A DNA stretch of 64,000 bases, taken from NCBI RefSeq assembly GCF_014205295.1, contig NZ_JACHNF010000001.1, positions 744,001-808,000 of the forward strand, in the 5' to 3' direction. This document shows positions 1-8,301 of the stretch, in pieces. The translations under genes were made by a program, and so were the position numbers. How positions within the stretch are numbered: the first letter of the stretch is position 1; the number at the start of each line of letters is the position of its first letter. This DNA comes from Kribbella solani. Its GTDB lineage: Bacteria; Actinomycetota; Actinomycetes; Propionibacteriales; Kribbellaceae. The notes below the pieces were generated by a model. The model had not been told where the DNA came from, ran no database searches, and worked only from the letters and a program-made list of their open reading frames with translations.

Positions 1-1962
1 AATCCACGCGGGACGATGCTGGCCGGCCGGCAGGCGGCGACCTCGATCGACGCGCTGCCGTACGGCGTGGACCTGGCCATCGTGATCGTCCCGGCCGAGC
101 AGGTGGTCGCTGCGATCGAGCAGTGCGCCGCGAACGGCGTCGGCGGCGTCACCCTGCTCAGCTCGGGCTTCTCCGAGATCGGGCCTGAAGGCGCTGCCGT
201 CCAGGCTGAGCTGCGGGAAGTCGTCGAACGCACGGGCATCCCGGTGATCGGGCCGAACTGCATCGGCTTCATGAACCTGCACGGCGGCGTGATGGCGAAC
301 TTCGCGTTGCCGCACACCACCGAGCTTCCCGTACCCGGCCCGGTCGCACTGGTGTCCCAGAGCGGCGGCTTCGGCTCGTACATCACCACCAAGTCGTTGC
401 TGACCGGAGTCAAGCTCGGATGGTTCGTCAGCACCGGCAACGAGGTCGACGTCAACATCGCCGAGGTGCTGGCCAGTCTGGTCGAGCGGGACGAGGTCAA
501 GGTCCTGCTGGTGTTCAGCGAGACGTTGCGGGATCCGGACGTGTTCATCGGCGCCGCCCGCCGGGCCGCTGAACTGGACAAGCCGATCGTGCTGCTGAAG
601 GCCGGCCGCAGCGAGGAGGCCGCGCGCGCGGCGATGAGTCACACCGCGTCGATCGTCGGTTCCGCGGCCGTGCTCGACGCGGTCTGCCGGCAGTACGGCG
701 TGATCGTGGTCGACACGATGGAGGAGATGCTCGATCTCGGCCTGATCTTCCAGGACGGCCGGCGGGCGCGCGGGTCGCGGATCGGCATCATGACGAGTTC
801 GGGCGGCGCCGGCGTACTGCTGGCGGACTGTGCCGCGGCCGAAGGGCTGACCGTGCCATCGATCCCGGAGCGGGAGCGGGCCGCGATCGAGGCGATGATG
901 CCGCGGCCCTTCTACGGCAGCGTCGAGAATCCCGTGGACACGACCGCACAGCTGACCGCGAACGCGACGACCTACCAACAGGTCCTGAACGCGCTGGTGG
1001 CGGTCGACGAGCTCGACGTGTTCACCACCGTCACCTGGGCGCAGCCGGGGCCGTCGAACGACGCGATCCTGAGCACCTACCGGAACAGCACCAAGCCGCT
1101 GGCCGTACTGTCCACCGGGTACCTGGCCGAGTTCCACGAAGCCGGCGTTCCGACGTATCTCGACCCGCGCCGCGCCGTCCATGCACTGAGTGCGGTGACG
1201 AAGTTCTCCCGGCGGCCGGCCCTCGATCCAGCACCGGAGGCAACCCCTGCCGCGGACCTGACGGCGGCGCGCGCCCTGGTCGCGCGAGCCGAGGGGCGAG
1301 GGTTGCTGCTCGAGTCCGACTCGAAAGAACTGCTCGCACGGTACGGCGGCGCGATCACCCGGGAGCGTACTGTCGCCGACGCCGAGGAGGCCGTTCGCGC
1401 GGCCCGCGAGATCGGCGGGGCGGTCGCGTTGAAGGCGATGTCGTACCAGCTGCCGCACAAGTCGGATGTCGGTGCGATCCGGCTGAACCTGCGGACCGCG
1501 GACGAGGTCCGGGACGCCTACGACAGCATGCTGCTCGAGGTCGCCGAACGGGCCCCGCACGCGAAGGTCGAGTCCGTGCTGGTCCAGCAGATGGTTCCGG
1601 CGCGGCTGGAGCTGACCTGCGGGCTGCAGCGCGATCCGGTGTTCGGCGCGGTGGTCGCGGTCGGGCTCGGCGGGACGACGATCGAGATCATGGCGGCGGC
1701 CGAGTTGCTGCACGTACCTTTCGGTCACGCCGTGGCTGAGCGCACGATCCGGGGCATGCTCGGCGGTCGGCTGGTCAACGCCGCCAGGGGTCTGGACGAC
1801 GCGGAGGTCGATCAGCTGGCGGACTTGATGGTGTCGCTCGGCCGGCTCGCGGTCGATCTGCCGGAGGTGGTCGAGGTGGATGTGAACCCGGTCCGGGTGA
1901 GCGACGGGCAGGCGGTCGCGGCGGACGCGCTCGTCGTACTGGCAGCGGTGGACCCGGTATGA
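1..1962 (+). CDS. NDP-forming acyl-CoA synthetase (acetate-CoA ligase family), 5' end outside window
   Basis: Single-chain ADP-forming acyl-CoA ligase that couples acid + CoA + ATP to acyl-CoA. The reading frame is open from base 1 and enters in the middle of the CoA-binding Rossmann domain (DLAIVIVPAEQV), so the ATG at 16 is internal and roughly 40-60 N-terminal residues lie upstream. The succinyl-CoA ligase-like domain follows, with the conserved SHTASIVGS segment that normally carries the phosphorylated histidine and ENPVDTTAQ. The last ~220 residues are an ATP-grasp domain (ALKAMSYQLPHKSDVGAI, VGLGGTTIEIM). The stop overlaps the next start (ATGA), so it heads or continues the catabolic operon and probably activates its carboxylic acid substrate. 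The substrate cannot be told from sequence. Confidence 0.93.
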   Translation, partial: NPRGTMLAGRQAATSIDALPYGVDLAIVIVPAEQVVAAIEQCAANGVGGVTLLSSGFSEIGPEGAAVQAELREVVERTGIPVIGPNCIGFMNLHGGVMANFALPHTTELPVPGPVALVSQSGGFGSYITTKSLLTGVKLGWFVSTGNEVDVNIAEVLASLVERDEVKVLLVFSETLRDPDVFIGAARRAAELDKPIVLLKAGRSEEAARAAMSHTASIVGSAAVLDAVCRQYGVIVVDTMEEMLDLGLIFQDGRRARGSRIGIMTSSGGAGVLLADCAAAEGLTVPSIPERERAAIEAMMPRPFYGSVENPVDTTAQLTANATTYQQVLNALVAVDELDVFTTVTWAQPGPSNDAILSTYRNSTKPLAVLSTGYLAEFHEAGVPTYLDPRRAVHALSAVTKFSRRPALDPAPEATPAADLTAARALVARAEGRGLLLESDSKELLARYGGAITRERTVADAEEAVRAAREIGGAVALKAMSYQLPHKSDVGAIRLNLRTADEVRDAYDSMLLEVAERAPHAKVESVLVQQMVPARLELTCGLQRDPVFGAVVAVGLGGTTIEIMAAAELLHVPFGHAVAERTIRGMLGGRLVNAARGLDDAEVDQLADLMVSLGRLAVDLPEVVEVDVNPVRVSDGQAVAADALVVLAAVDPV

Positions 1963-2429
1963 GCCGTGACCGACTCGTCGGGCGCCGCCTGCCGACGTAC
2001 ACGTTCGTCGTCGAAGCCGGCAAGGTCGCGGAATTCGCCGCGGCCGTGCTGGCTGACGACCCGGTGCACTTCGACGCCGGGGCGGCGGCCGAGACCGGGT
2101 ACGACGGGGTTGTGGCGCCGCCGACGTTCAGCGCGGCCGCGCAGTCCTGGGGCCGGCCGGCCGGCGACGGCGGGCTCGAGCTCGACCTCCGCCGCGTACT
2201 GGCCGGCGGGGCGGAGTGGGAGTACCGGGCGCCGATCGTTGCCGGCGACACCCTGACGGTGACCGGCGAGATCGTCTCGGTCGAGCGGAAGTCGGGGCGG
2301 CGCGGCGGGATGACGCTGATCACCCGGGAGAACCGGTTCGTCAACCAGCGCGATGACCTCGCACTGGTTGTGCGCAGCACGTTGATCGAGCTGGACGACG
2401 CCCCGGCGGACAAGGGAGACGAGGCATGA
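1959..2429 (+). CDS. FAS1-like / MaoC N-terminal-type dehydratase domain protein
   Basis: 156-aa single hot-dog domain of the FAS1-like dehydratase (MaoC_dehydrat_N) family. The typical pattern is visible: an N-terminal GRRLPTYTFVVEAGKVAEFAAAV strand-helix unit and the APPTFS turn. It lacks the Asp-x4-His catalytic pair seen in its neighbour, so it most likely forms the non-catalytic or substrate-binding half of a heteromeric enoyl-CoA hydratase with the next gene. In actinobacterial steroid side-chain degradation the same domain is fused to a DUF35 domain (ChsH2). Here the two are separate genes. It overlaps both neighbours by 4 bases. Confidence 0.85.
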   Translation: MSRDRLVGRRLPTYTFVVEAGKVAEFAAAVLADDPVHFDAGAAAETGYDGVVAPPTFSAAAQSWGRPAGDGGLELDLRRVLAGGAEWEYRAPIVAGDTLTVTGEIVSVERKSGRRGGMTLITRENRFVNQRDDLALVVRSTLIELDDAPADKGDEA

Positions 2430-2806
2430 TCGACCAGATCGCCGAGCGGACCTTCGGACCGATCACCCGCACGGACATCGTCCGGTACGCGGGCGCCGGC
2501 GGAGACTTCAACCCGATTCACCACGACGAGGTCTTCGCCACGGCGGCGGGCTATCCGTCGGTGTTCGCGCACGGCCTGCTGACGGCGGGCGTCCTGTCGA
2601 CGTTCGTCGCCGACTGGCTCGGCCTGGCGAATCTGCGGCGGTTCTCGGTTCGGTACGTCGACCAGGTGTGGCCGGGCGACAGCCTGGTCACCCGGGGCGA
2701 GGTGGTGTCGGACGACGGCGAGCGGATCACGGCCCGGCTGACGGTCCACGTCGCCGGAGCCGATCCGCGATTGGTGCTGACGGGCGAGGCGGAGGGGCAA
2801 CGATGA
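2426..2806 (+). CDS. MaoC-type (R)-specific enoyl-CoA hydratase
   Basis: 126-aa hot-dog hydratase. The catalytic motif is intact: Asp27 and His32 in GDFNPIHHD, followed by the AHGLLTAGVLS helix typical of hydratase 2. Expected to add water across a 2-enoyl-CoA double bond, paired with the upstream catalytically deficient MaoC-like subunit (compare ChsH1 with ChsH2). Start ATG overlaps the previous stop (ATGA), and its own stop overlaps the DUF35 gene the same way, so the subunits should be made in step. Confidence 0.88.
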   Translation: MIDQIAERTFGPITRTDIVRYAGAGGDFNPIHHDEVFATAAGYPSVFAHGLLTAGVLSTFVADWLGLANLRRFSVRYVDQVWPGDSLVTRGEVVSDDGERITARLTVHVAGADPRLVLTGEAEGQR

Positions 2807-3168
2807 CGGAGCCATACGCGACGTACACCGAACTGTTGCAGGACGGCCGGATCGCCTATCAGCGCTGTGTCTCGTGCCGAAATGCGGTCTTCTACCCGCG
2901 GGTGCTCTGCCCACATTGCGGCGCGGTCGAGCTCGAATGGGAGCACAGCGCAGGGCGCGGAGTCGTGTACTCGACCACCGCGATTCCCGAGCGCGACGGC
3001 ACGTCGTACGCGGTCTGCCTGGTCGATCTGGACGAGGGATTCCGGATGCTGAGCACCGTGATCGGCGTACCGGCGACCGAGCTCCGGATCGGCGAACGCG
3101 TCGTCGGGCGGGTGGACCCGGAGGAGTCACGGGTCGTTTTCGAGCGGGAAGGGGCAGGCGATGCGTGA
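2803..3168 (+). CDS. Zinc-ribbon / OB-fold DUF35 protein, thiolase partner
   Basis: 121 aa. An N-terminal rubredoxin-like zinc ribbon (Cys22, Cys25, Cys36, Cys39 in CVSC...CPHC) is followed by an OB fold (GRGVVYSTTAIPER, VCLVDLDEGFRMLSTVIG). DUF35 proteins bind acyl-CoA and pair with thiolase-fold proteins; with Ltp2-type proteins the pair forms an aldolase. The start is the ATG at 2803, four-base overlap with the preceding stop, not the longer in-frame extension upstream. Its own end overlaps the thiolase-fold gene by 8 bases, which fits obligate partnership. Confidence 0.9.
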   Translation: MTEPYATYTELLQDGRIAYQRCVSCRNAVFYPRVLCPHCGAVELEWEHSAGRGVVYSTTAIPERDGTSYAVCLVDLDEGFRMLSTVIGVPATELRIGERVVGRVDPEESRVVFEREGAGDA

Positions 3169-4321
3169 GCTGCGCGGCGCGACGGCGATCTGCGGTGTGG
3201 CCGAGTCCGAGCTCGGTGAGGTCGGTCCCGGCCGGTACTCGCTGGACCTGCTCGCCGAGGCGGCGGGGCGGGCGCTGGCCGACGCCGGGATCGCCAAGAG
3301 CGAGGTCGACGGGTTGTTCACGGCGATCGCCGGCCGCGGCATGTCGAACCTGGACGCCGGCGAGTACCTCGGGATCCGGCCGCGGTACACCGACGGCACG
3401 ATGATCGGTGGCAGTTCGTTCGTCGCGCATCTCCACCACGCCGCGCTCGCGCTGACGTCCGGCGCGTGCGATGTCGCGCTGATCGCGTACGGCAGTACCC
3501 AGCGGACCGACATGCGCCGACCGGACGCCGTACGGTATCCGCCCGAGTTGCCGTCGTACGAGGCGCCGTACCGGCCGCGGAACCCGATCACCGGGTACGC
3601 GCTGGCGGCCGCTCGGCACATGCACCAGTACGGGACCACGCGGGAGCAGCTCGCCGAGGTGGCCGTCGCCGCGCGGCAATGGGCAATGCTGAACCCGGTC
3701 GCCTTCAAACGCGATCCGCTGACCGTGGACGACGTACTGAACGCGCGCGTCGTCTCTTCGCCGCTCACCACGCTCGACTGCTGCCTGGTGACGGACGGGG
3801 GTGGCGCGGTGGTGATGACGCGGGCCGATCGGGCGCGAGCGTCGCGCAAACCACCGGCGTACGTACTCGGGGTGGGCGAAGCGCATTGGCATCGATCGAT
3901 CGCACAGATGCCGGACCTGACCGTGACCGCGGCGACCGAGTCGTCGGCCCGGGCGTACGCGATGGCCGGGCTCGGACCGCGCGACGTCGACGTCGTCGAG
4001 CTGTACGACGCGTTCACGATCAACCCGATCCTGTTCCTTGAGGATCTGGGATTCTGCGCCAAGGGGGAGGGCGGCGCGTTCGTGTCCGGCGGCCGGATCG
4101 CGCCCGGCGGGGAACTGCCGGTGAACACGAACGGCGGTGGATTGTCCTACGGCCATCCCGGCATGTACGGCATCTTCACGCTGATCGAGGCGGTTCGGCA
4201 GATCCGCGGCGAAGGTGGCGAGCGGCAACAGTCATCGGTTGACGTCGCTGTTGCCCACGGCAACGGTGGGCAGTTGTCCAGTCAGGTCACCGCGATCCTT
4301 GGTTCGGAGGTGACGCTATGA
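3161..4321 (+). CDS. Thiolase-fold lipid-transfer protein, aldolase-like (Ltp2 type)
   Basis: 386 aa, thiolase superfamily. The N-terminal half shows GGSSFVAHLHHAALAL where true thiolases have the nucleophilic cysteine; here residues 85-86 are serines. The C-terminal NTNGGGLSYGHPGMYG histidine motif is kept, but the second catalytic cysteine block is replaced by AHGNGGQLSS. Loss of both cysteines with a retained HGNGG signature is the pattern of Ltp2-like retro-aldolases that work with a DUF35 subunit, which is encoded immediately upstream. I therefore infer carbon-carbon cleavage of a 3-hydroxyacyl-CoA with a branched side chain and not CoA-dependent thiolysis. The natural substrate is unknown. 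Confidence 0.85.
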   Translation: MRELRGATAICGVAESELGEVGPGRYSLDLLAEAAGRALADAGIAKSEVDGLFTAIAGRGMSNLDAGEYLGIRPRYTDGTMIGGSSFVAHLHHAALALTSGACDVALIAYGSTQRTDMRRPDAVRYPPELPSYEAPYRPRNPITGYALAAARHMHQYGTTREQLAEVAVAARQWAMLNPVAFKRDPLTVDDVLNARVVSSPLTTLDCCLVTDGGGAVVMTRADRARASRKPPAYVLGVGEAHWHRSIAQMPDLTVTAATESSARAYAMAGLGPRDVDVVELYDAFTINPILFLEDLGFCAKGEGGAFVSGGRIAPGGELPVNTNGGGLSYGHPGMYGIFTLIEAVRQIRGEGGERQQSSVDVAVAHGNGGQLSSQVTAILGSEVTL

Positions 4322-5088
4322 GCGATCCGATCCTGCTGACCGAGTACGACGGTGCCGTGCTCGTCGTCACGCTGAACCGGCCCGAACAGCTCAATGCGCT
4401 GACGTCCGAGCTGGTGCACGCATTGACGGAGACCTGGACCGCCGCCGCGGATCCCAGTGTCCGGGCAGTGGTCGTCACCGGCGCCGGTCGTGGCTTTTGC
4501 GCGGGCGCCGATCTCCGGTCCCCACGTGTCGATGCGGGGCCGCAGGGTCTACGGCATACGTACAACCCGCACATCCTTGGTTTGACCGGGCTGGAGAAGC
4601 TGGTGATCGCCGCGGTCAACGGGCCTGCCGCCGGAGCTGGGCTGGCGCTCGCGTTCGGAGCCGACGTACGGATCGCGGCGCCGGCGGCGAAGTTCGTACC
4701 GGCGTTCTCCCGGATCGGGCTGGTACCGGACTCGGGTGCGACATACCTGATCCCGCGGCTGATCGGGTACTCGCGAAGCGTCGAATGGCTGACCACCGGA
4801 CGCGCCGTCGACGCGGCGGAAGCGTTGCAGTGGGGCCTGGTCAACGAGGTCGTCGACCTACCCCGGTTGTTGCCTCGGGCAATGGAGTTGGCACATCAGC
4901 TGGCAGCCGTACCGGGGATGGCGGCAGGCCTCACCAAACGTGCGCTCACTCAGACCTCCCGGCGCCTGTTGCTCGAACAGCTCGAACTGGAGGCGGAGCT
5001 TCAGGAGCTCGCGGTGCATGCGCCGGGCCGCGCCGAGGCCAGGGCGCGAACGGTCGAACGGATTGCGACAGGGAAGGAGACCTCGTGA
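4318..5088 (+). CDS. Crotonase-fold enoyl-CoA hydratase/isomerase (PaaG-like)
   Basis: 256-aa crotonase. Oxyanion-hole segments are visible (VVVTGAGRGFCAGADL and NGPAAGAGLALAFGADVRIA). The active-site stretch SRIGLVPDSGATYLIPRLIG has Asp where hydratases have Glu; this 'IGLVPDSG' form is typical of PaaG-type isomerases such as ring 1,2-epoxyphenylacetyl-CoA isomerase. Isomerase or hydratase activity on a CoA ester of the operon's pathway is likely; the exact reaction is not determinable. Start overlaps the previous stop (ATGA). Confidence 0.88.
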   Translation: MSDPILLTEYDGAVLVVTLNRPEQLNALTSELVHALTETWTAAADPSVRAVVVTGAGRGFCAGADLRSPRVDAGPQGLRHTYNPHILGLTGLEKLVIAAVNGPAAGAGLALAFGADVRIAAPAAKFVPAFSRIGLVPDSGATYLIPRLIGYSRSVEWLTTGRAVDAAEALQWGLVNEVVDLPRLLPRAMELAHQLAAVPGMAAGLTKRALTQTSRRLLLEQLELEAELQELAVHAPGRAEARARTVERIATGKETS

Positions 5089-5912
5089 CTGCACAGGATC
5101 GCGAGCCGGCCGCCAGGACTGGCCAGCAGGCCGATGTCGTCCGCGTCCAGGTGGACGACGGTGTGATGACGATCAGCCTCAATCGCCCCGAGCGGCACAA
5201 CGCCGTCAACTCCGCGCTGCACGCTGGGCTGGAGGCAGCGCTGCTGCGCGCCAAGGCGGATCCGGACGTCCGGGTCGTACTGCTCCGTGGCGAAGGCCGG
5301 TCGTTCTGCTCCGGTGGCGACGTGGAAGGGTTCGCCGGCGGCGAGCCCCGGAACGGCGGGCAGCAGGTGATCGAGATGGCGAGCGGGCGGCGACTGCTGG
5401 AGACGTTGCTTTCCGTCCAGCAGCCGATCGTCGCCGCGGTCCGCGGGTACGCGCTCGGCCTGGGGGCGACGATCGCGCTCTTCTGCGACGTCGTCGTCGC
5501 GGCCGAGGACGCCCAGTTCGCCGACACGCACGTCAACGTCGGGCTGGTGGCGGGCGACGGCGGCGCGGTCGCGTGGCCGTTGCTGATGTCGTTCGGCAAG
5601 GCGAAGTACCACCTGCTGACCGGCGAACGGGTGAGCGGGGCCGAGGCGGACCGGATGGGCCTGGTGCTCAAGGCGGTGCCGGCGGACGAACTCGAGGACG
5701 AGGCGCTCCGGGTCGCCCGCAAGCTCGCGTCGATGGCGCCGATCGCGGTGGCCGGTACGAAGGCGACCCTCAACCTGATCCTGCGGGAGCGGATGAACCT
5801 CGTGCTCGACTACGGGCTCTTCTACGAAGGCGCGACCTTCCTGACCGAGGACCATCGGGAAGCGAGTACGGCGTTCGTGGAGAAACGGCCGCCGACGTTC
5901 CGGAACCGATGA
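5085..5912 (+). CDS. Enoyl-CoA hydratase/isomerase family protein
   Basis: 275-aa crotonase-fold enzyme. GTG start at 5085 overlaps the preceding stop (GTGA). Crotonase landmarks: LNRPERHNAVNSALH, VVLLRGEGRSFCSGGDVEGF, the second oxyanion loop VRGYALGLGATIALFCDVVVA, and HVNVGLVAGDGGAVAWPLL at the catalytic acid position. The longer in-frame ORF upstream overlaps the previous gene and lacks crotonase similarity, so it was trimmed. It probably acts after the retro-aldol or MaoC step in the same pathway. Confidence 0.88.
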   Translation: MTAQDREPAARTGQQADVVRVQVDDGVMTISLNRPERHNAVNSALHAGLEAALLRAKADPDVRVVLLRGEGRSFCSGGDVEGFAGGEPRNGGQQVIEMASGRRLLETLLSVQQPIVAAVRGYALGLGATIALFCDVVVAAEDAQFADTHVNVGLVAGDGGAVAWPLLMSFGKAKYHLLTGERVSGAEADRMGLVLKAVPADELEDEALRVARKLASMAPIAVAGTKATLNLILRERMNLVLDYGLFYEGATFLTEDHREASTAFVEKRPPTFRNR

Positions 5913-6958
5913 GCACCCGGTCCCGGGAGGGGCTGCCGGTCGCGACATCGCACGCGCAGTTCGAGGCCTGGTTCGCGCGCGACGTGCCGCCGGTCGAGCA
6001 GGTCCGCGACGACGTCTGGTCCCTGCCCTTGCCGCTGCCCGCCGGAAACCCGGTGGTGTACGTCAACTGCTACGTACTCGCGGGCCCGGACGGCTTGATC
6101 GTCGTCGATCCGGGCTGGGACCACGACGAGGGCTGGCGATCCTTGAACGCCGGCCTCCGCGAGCTCGGCCACTCGATCGAGGACGTCACGCGGGTACTCG
6201 TCACGCACTTCCATCCGGATCACTACGGCCTTGCGCCCCGGCTGCGGGCGGAGTCCGGCGCGCGGGTACTGATGCATCCTGCCGACGGCCGGATGATCGG
6301 TCTCCCGGACCGATCGGTCGACGAGACGGTCACCTCGCTCGCGGACTTCCTCCGTTCGTGCGGGGCGCCGGCGGCGGAGATCGCGGACCTGCTTGACGAA
6401 CGCTCGCTCATCCACCGGATGCGAGCCTTGACCGGGCCCGATGACGCCCTCGCCGCGGGGCCCGCGCCGGGTGGGCTGGAGGCCGTCTGGACACCCGGTC
6501 ACACACCGGGTCATCTGTGCTTCTATCTGCCGCGGCATGAGCTGCTGCTGACGGGGGATCACGTGCTGCCGCGGATCAGCCCCAATGTCTCGGTGTACGC
6601 GGATTCGCCGGCGAATCCGCTGGGTGACTTCCTGAGCTCACTGGCGCGGCTGCGCGGGCTGCCGGTGGCGGAAGTGCTTCCCGCTCACGAGTACCGCTTC
6701 ACCGAGCTGGACTCGCGGCTCGACGAGATCGTGAAGCATCACGGCCAACGCAGTACGGAAGTTCTGAACCTGCTGGCGGAGCTGGGGGCGACGTCGTCGT
6801 GGGAGCTGGCGTCCCGGATGCATTGGTCCCGGCCCTGGACGGAGATGCCCGGCTACACCCGCCGGTCCGCGAACGGCGAGGTCCTCGCACATCTGGTGGA
6901 GCTTGCACGACACGGCCACGCGATCCGTACCGACGGCTCGTGGACGGTGCCGCGATGA
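5909..6958 (+). CDS. Metallo-beta-lactamase fold hydrolase
   Basis: 349 aa, cytoplasmic (no signal peptide). The dinuclear metal site is complete: His100-x-His102-x-Asp104-His105 (HFHPDHYG), His202 in TPGHTPGH, Asp217 in LLLTGDHVLP and His260 in PAHEYRF. The C-terminal ~75 residues form a winged-helix-like tail common to MBL proteins of fatty-acid loci (LACTB2-like). In an acyl-CoA operon it most plausibly acts as a thioesterase or glyoxalase-II-like hydrolase, but this is inference from context. ATGA overlap with the preceding hydratase. Confidence 0.85.
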   Translation: MSTRSREGLPVATSHAQFEAWFARDVPPVEQVRDDVWSLPLPLPAGNPVVYVNCYVLAGPDGLIVVDPGWDHDEGWRSLNAGLRELGHSIEDVTRVLVTHFHPDHYGLAPRLRAESGARVLMHPADGRMIGLPDRSVDETVTSLADFLRSCGAPAAEIADLLDERSLIHRMRALTGPDDALAAGPAPGGLEAVWTPGHTPGHLCFYLPRHELLLTGDHVLPRISPNVSVYADSPANPLGDFLSSLARLRGLPVAEVLPAHEYRFTELDSRLDEIVKHHGQRSTEVLNLLAELGATSSWELASRMHWSRPWTEMPGYTRRSANGEVLAHLVELARHGHAIRTDGSWTVPR

Positions 6959-7045
6959 AGCCGACGCGGCGATGTGAAGCCGGTGCGGCGATGAAGCCGG
7001 TGGGACGATGTGAGCCCGTTCCGGTGATGAGGACGGTGTGGCGGT
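6953..7045 (+). repeat. Degenerate ~18-bp tandem repeat between operon genes
   Basis: Units of the type CGATG(TG)AAGCCGGTGCGG recur about five times with decay between the MBL stop and the MFS start. Each unit contains an ATGA- or GTGA-like stop/start motif. It fills the only intergenic gap in this operon. Confidence 0.5.
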
Positions 7046-7047
7046 GA
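6955..7047 (+). CDS. Possible 30-aa coupled mini-ORF with internal repeat
   Basis: An ATG overlapping the MBL stop (ATGA at 6955-6958) opens a 30-codon frame that ends 10 bases inside the MFS gene. Its peptide has two similar halves (MKPTRRCEAG and MKPVGRCEP), because the DNA is a degenerate tandem repeat of about 17-19 bases. It may serve only to carry ribosomes from the MBL gene to the MFS start, or may be chance. No homology recognised. Confidence 0.25.
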   Translation: MKPTRRCEAGAAMKPVGRCEPVPVMRTVWR

Positions 7048-8225
7048 AGGAGGACACCGGGCTGCCGCGGGAGGTTTCTGTGCTTGCGACGATGGCGTTC
7101 ATCGTCGCGGTCGGGTTCGGCGTCCAGTCACCGGCGCTGCCCGTGTTCGCCGAGAACCTCGGCGTCGGCAGCGCGGCGGTCGGCGCGCTGGTTTCGGCGT
7201 TCGCCTTGATGCGTCTGGTCTCCGGCCCGCTGGGCGGCAGGTTCGTCAACGCCGTCGGCGAGATCCGGGTGCTGATCACCGGCATGTTCATGCTCGCCAC
7301 CACCAGCGTCATCGCCGGCCTGTCGACCAGCTTTCCGCAGTTGCTCATCATGCGCGGCCTCGGCGGCATCGGCTCCGCGCTGTACTCGGTGGCCGCCATG
7401 AGCCTCGTCTTCCGCGTCACGCCAGGGCACCTGACCGGACGAGCGGTCGGCATCTTCCAAGGCGCGTTCTACTCCGGCACGGTGATCGGCCCAGCGATCG
7501 GCGGCCTGATGTCCGGCCTGTCCCCACGCGTCCCGTTCTTCGCGTACGGCGGCGCCGCCGCGCTGGGCGGTGTCGTCGCGGTGATCTTCCTCCGCCGGCT
7601 GTCGAACCGGCGACCCGCGGACGACGAGCGACCGAGCCCGGCCGTCGGCCTCCGAACCGCGATCCGGCACTACCCGTACCGCGCCGCCGTGACCGCGAAC
7701 TTCACCATCGGCTGGGCGGTCTTCGGCGTCCGGGTGTCCGTACTGCCCCTGTACCTGCTGAACGTCGTAAAGGCACCGGCGGTCTGGATCGGCGTCGGCC
7801 TCTCGGCCTGCGCCGTCGTACAGGCACTCACCCTGCCCGTCGCCGGCCGCCGGGCCGATCGCTGGCCCGCCCGGCGCCCGCTGGTCCTCGGCGAAACCGT
7901 GATCATCCTCGGCTTCCTGGCGATCCTCCTCGGCGCGAGCGTGCCCACGTACCTGGTCGGCCTCGCGCTGCTCGGCCTGGGCGTCTCGTTCGTCACCACC
8001 GGCGGTTCGAAACTGGTCGCCGGCATCGCCACCGGCCGCGCCGGCGTGGTCGTCGCGATCTACCAGTCCGGCGCGGACGCAGGCATGGTCGTCGGCCCCC
8101 TGATCACCGGCCTCCTCGCCGACCACTTCGGCTACCCAACCGCTCTGACCACCACAATCACCATCCTCACGATCGGCCTGACCATGAGCGCCTTCATCCG
8201 CCCCCGCCCCTCAGACCCGACCTGA
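7038..8225 (+). CDS. Major facilitator superfamily transporter
   Basis: 395 aa with about twelve hydrophobic segments and no signal peptide; inner-membrane transporter. The motif-A-like loop after TM2 reads GPLGGRFVNAVGE, and a second-half counterpart (LPVAGRRADRWPARRP) follows TM8. GTG at 7038 taken as start; a second GTG at 7044 is also possible. Position at the end of the CoA-catabolism operon suggests uptake of the pathway's acid substrate or export of a product, but MFS specificity cannot be read from sequence. Confidence 0.88.
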   Translation: MAVKEDTGLPREVSVLATMAFIVAVGFGVQSPALPVFAENLGVGSAAVGALVSAFALMRLVSGPLGGRFVNAVGEIRVLITGMFMLATTSVIAGLSTSFPQLLIMRGLGGIGSALYSVAAMSLVFRVTPGHLTGRAVGIFQGAFYSGTVIGPAIGGLMSGLSPRVPFFAYGGAAALGGVVAVIFLRRLSNRRPADDERPSPAVGLRTAIRHYPYRAAVTANFTIGWAVFGVRVSVLPLYLLNVVKAPAVWIGVGLSACAVVQALTLPVAGRRADRWPARRPLVLGETVIILGFLAILLGASVPTYLVGLALLGLGVSFVTTGGSKLVAGIATGRAGVVVAIYQSGADAGMVVGPLITGLLADHFGYPTALTTTITILTIGLTMSAFIRPRPSDPT

Positions 8226-8301
8226 AGCACTCCCGGCCACCGGGTCCACCCCGATCGTCCTGCCGGTTTCGAAGGCCGCTCTCCGGCGTAAGGTCACCGG
8301 C

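Noticed and set aside
1775..4228. 817-aa antisense frame over the MaoC-DUF35-thiolase genes
   Set aside because: Shadow of GC-rich third positions; the opposite strand has catalytic motifs in every gene.
4940..5908. Upstream extension of the MBL hydrolase frame
   Set aside because: Overlaps an entire crotonase gene in another frame and is Arg-rich; the ATGA-coupled start at 5909 fits the family N-terminus.
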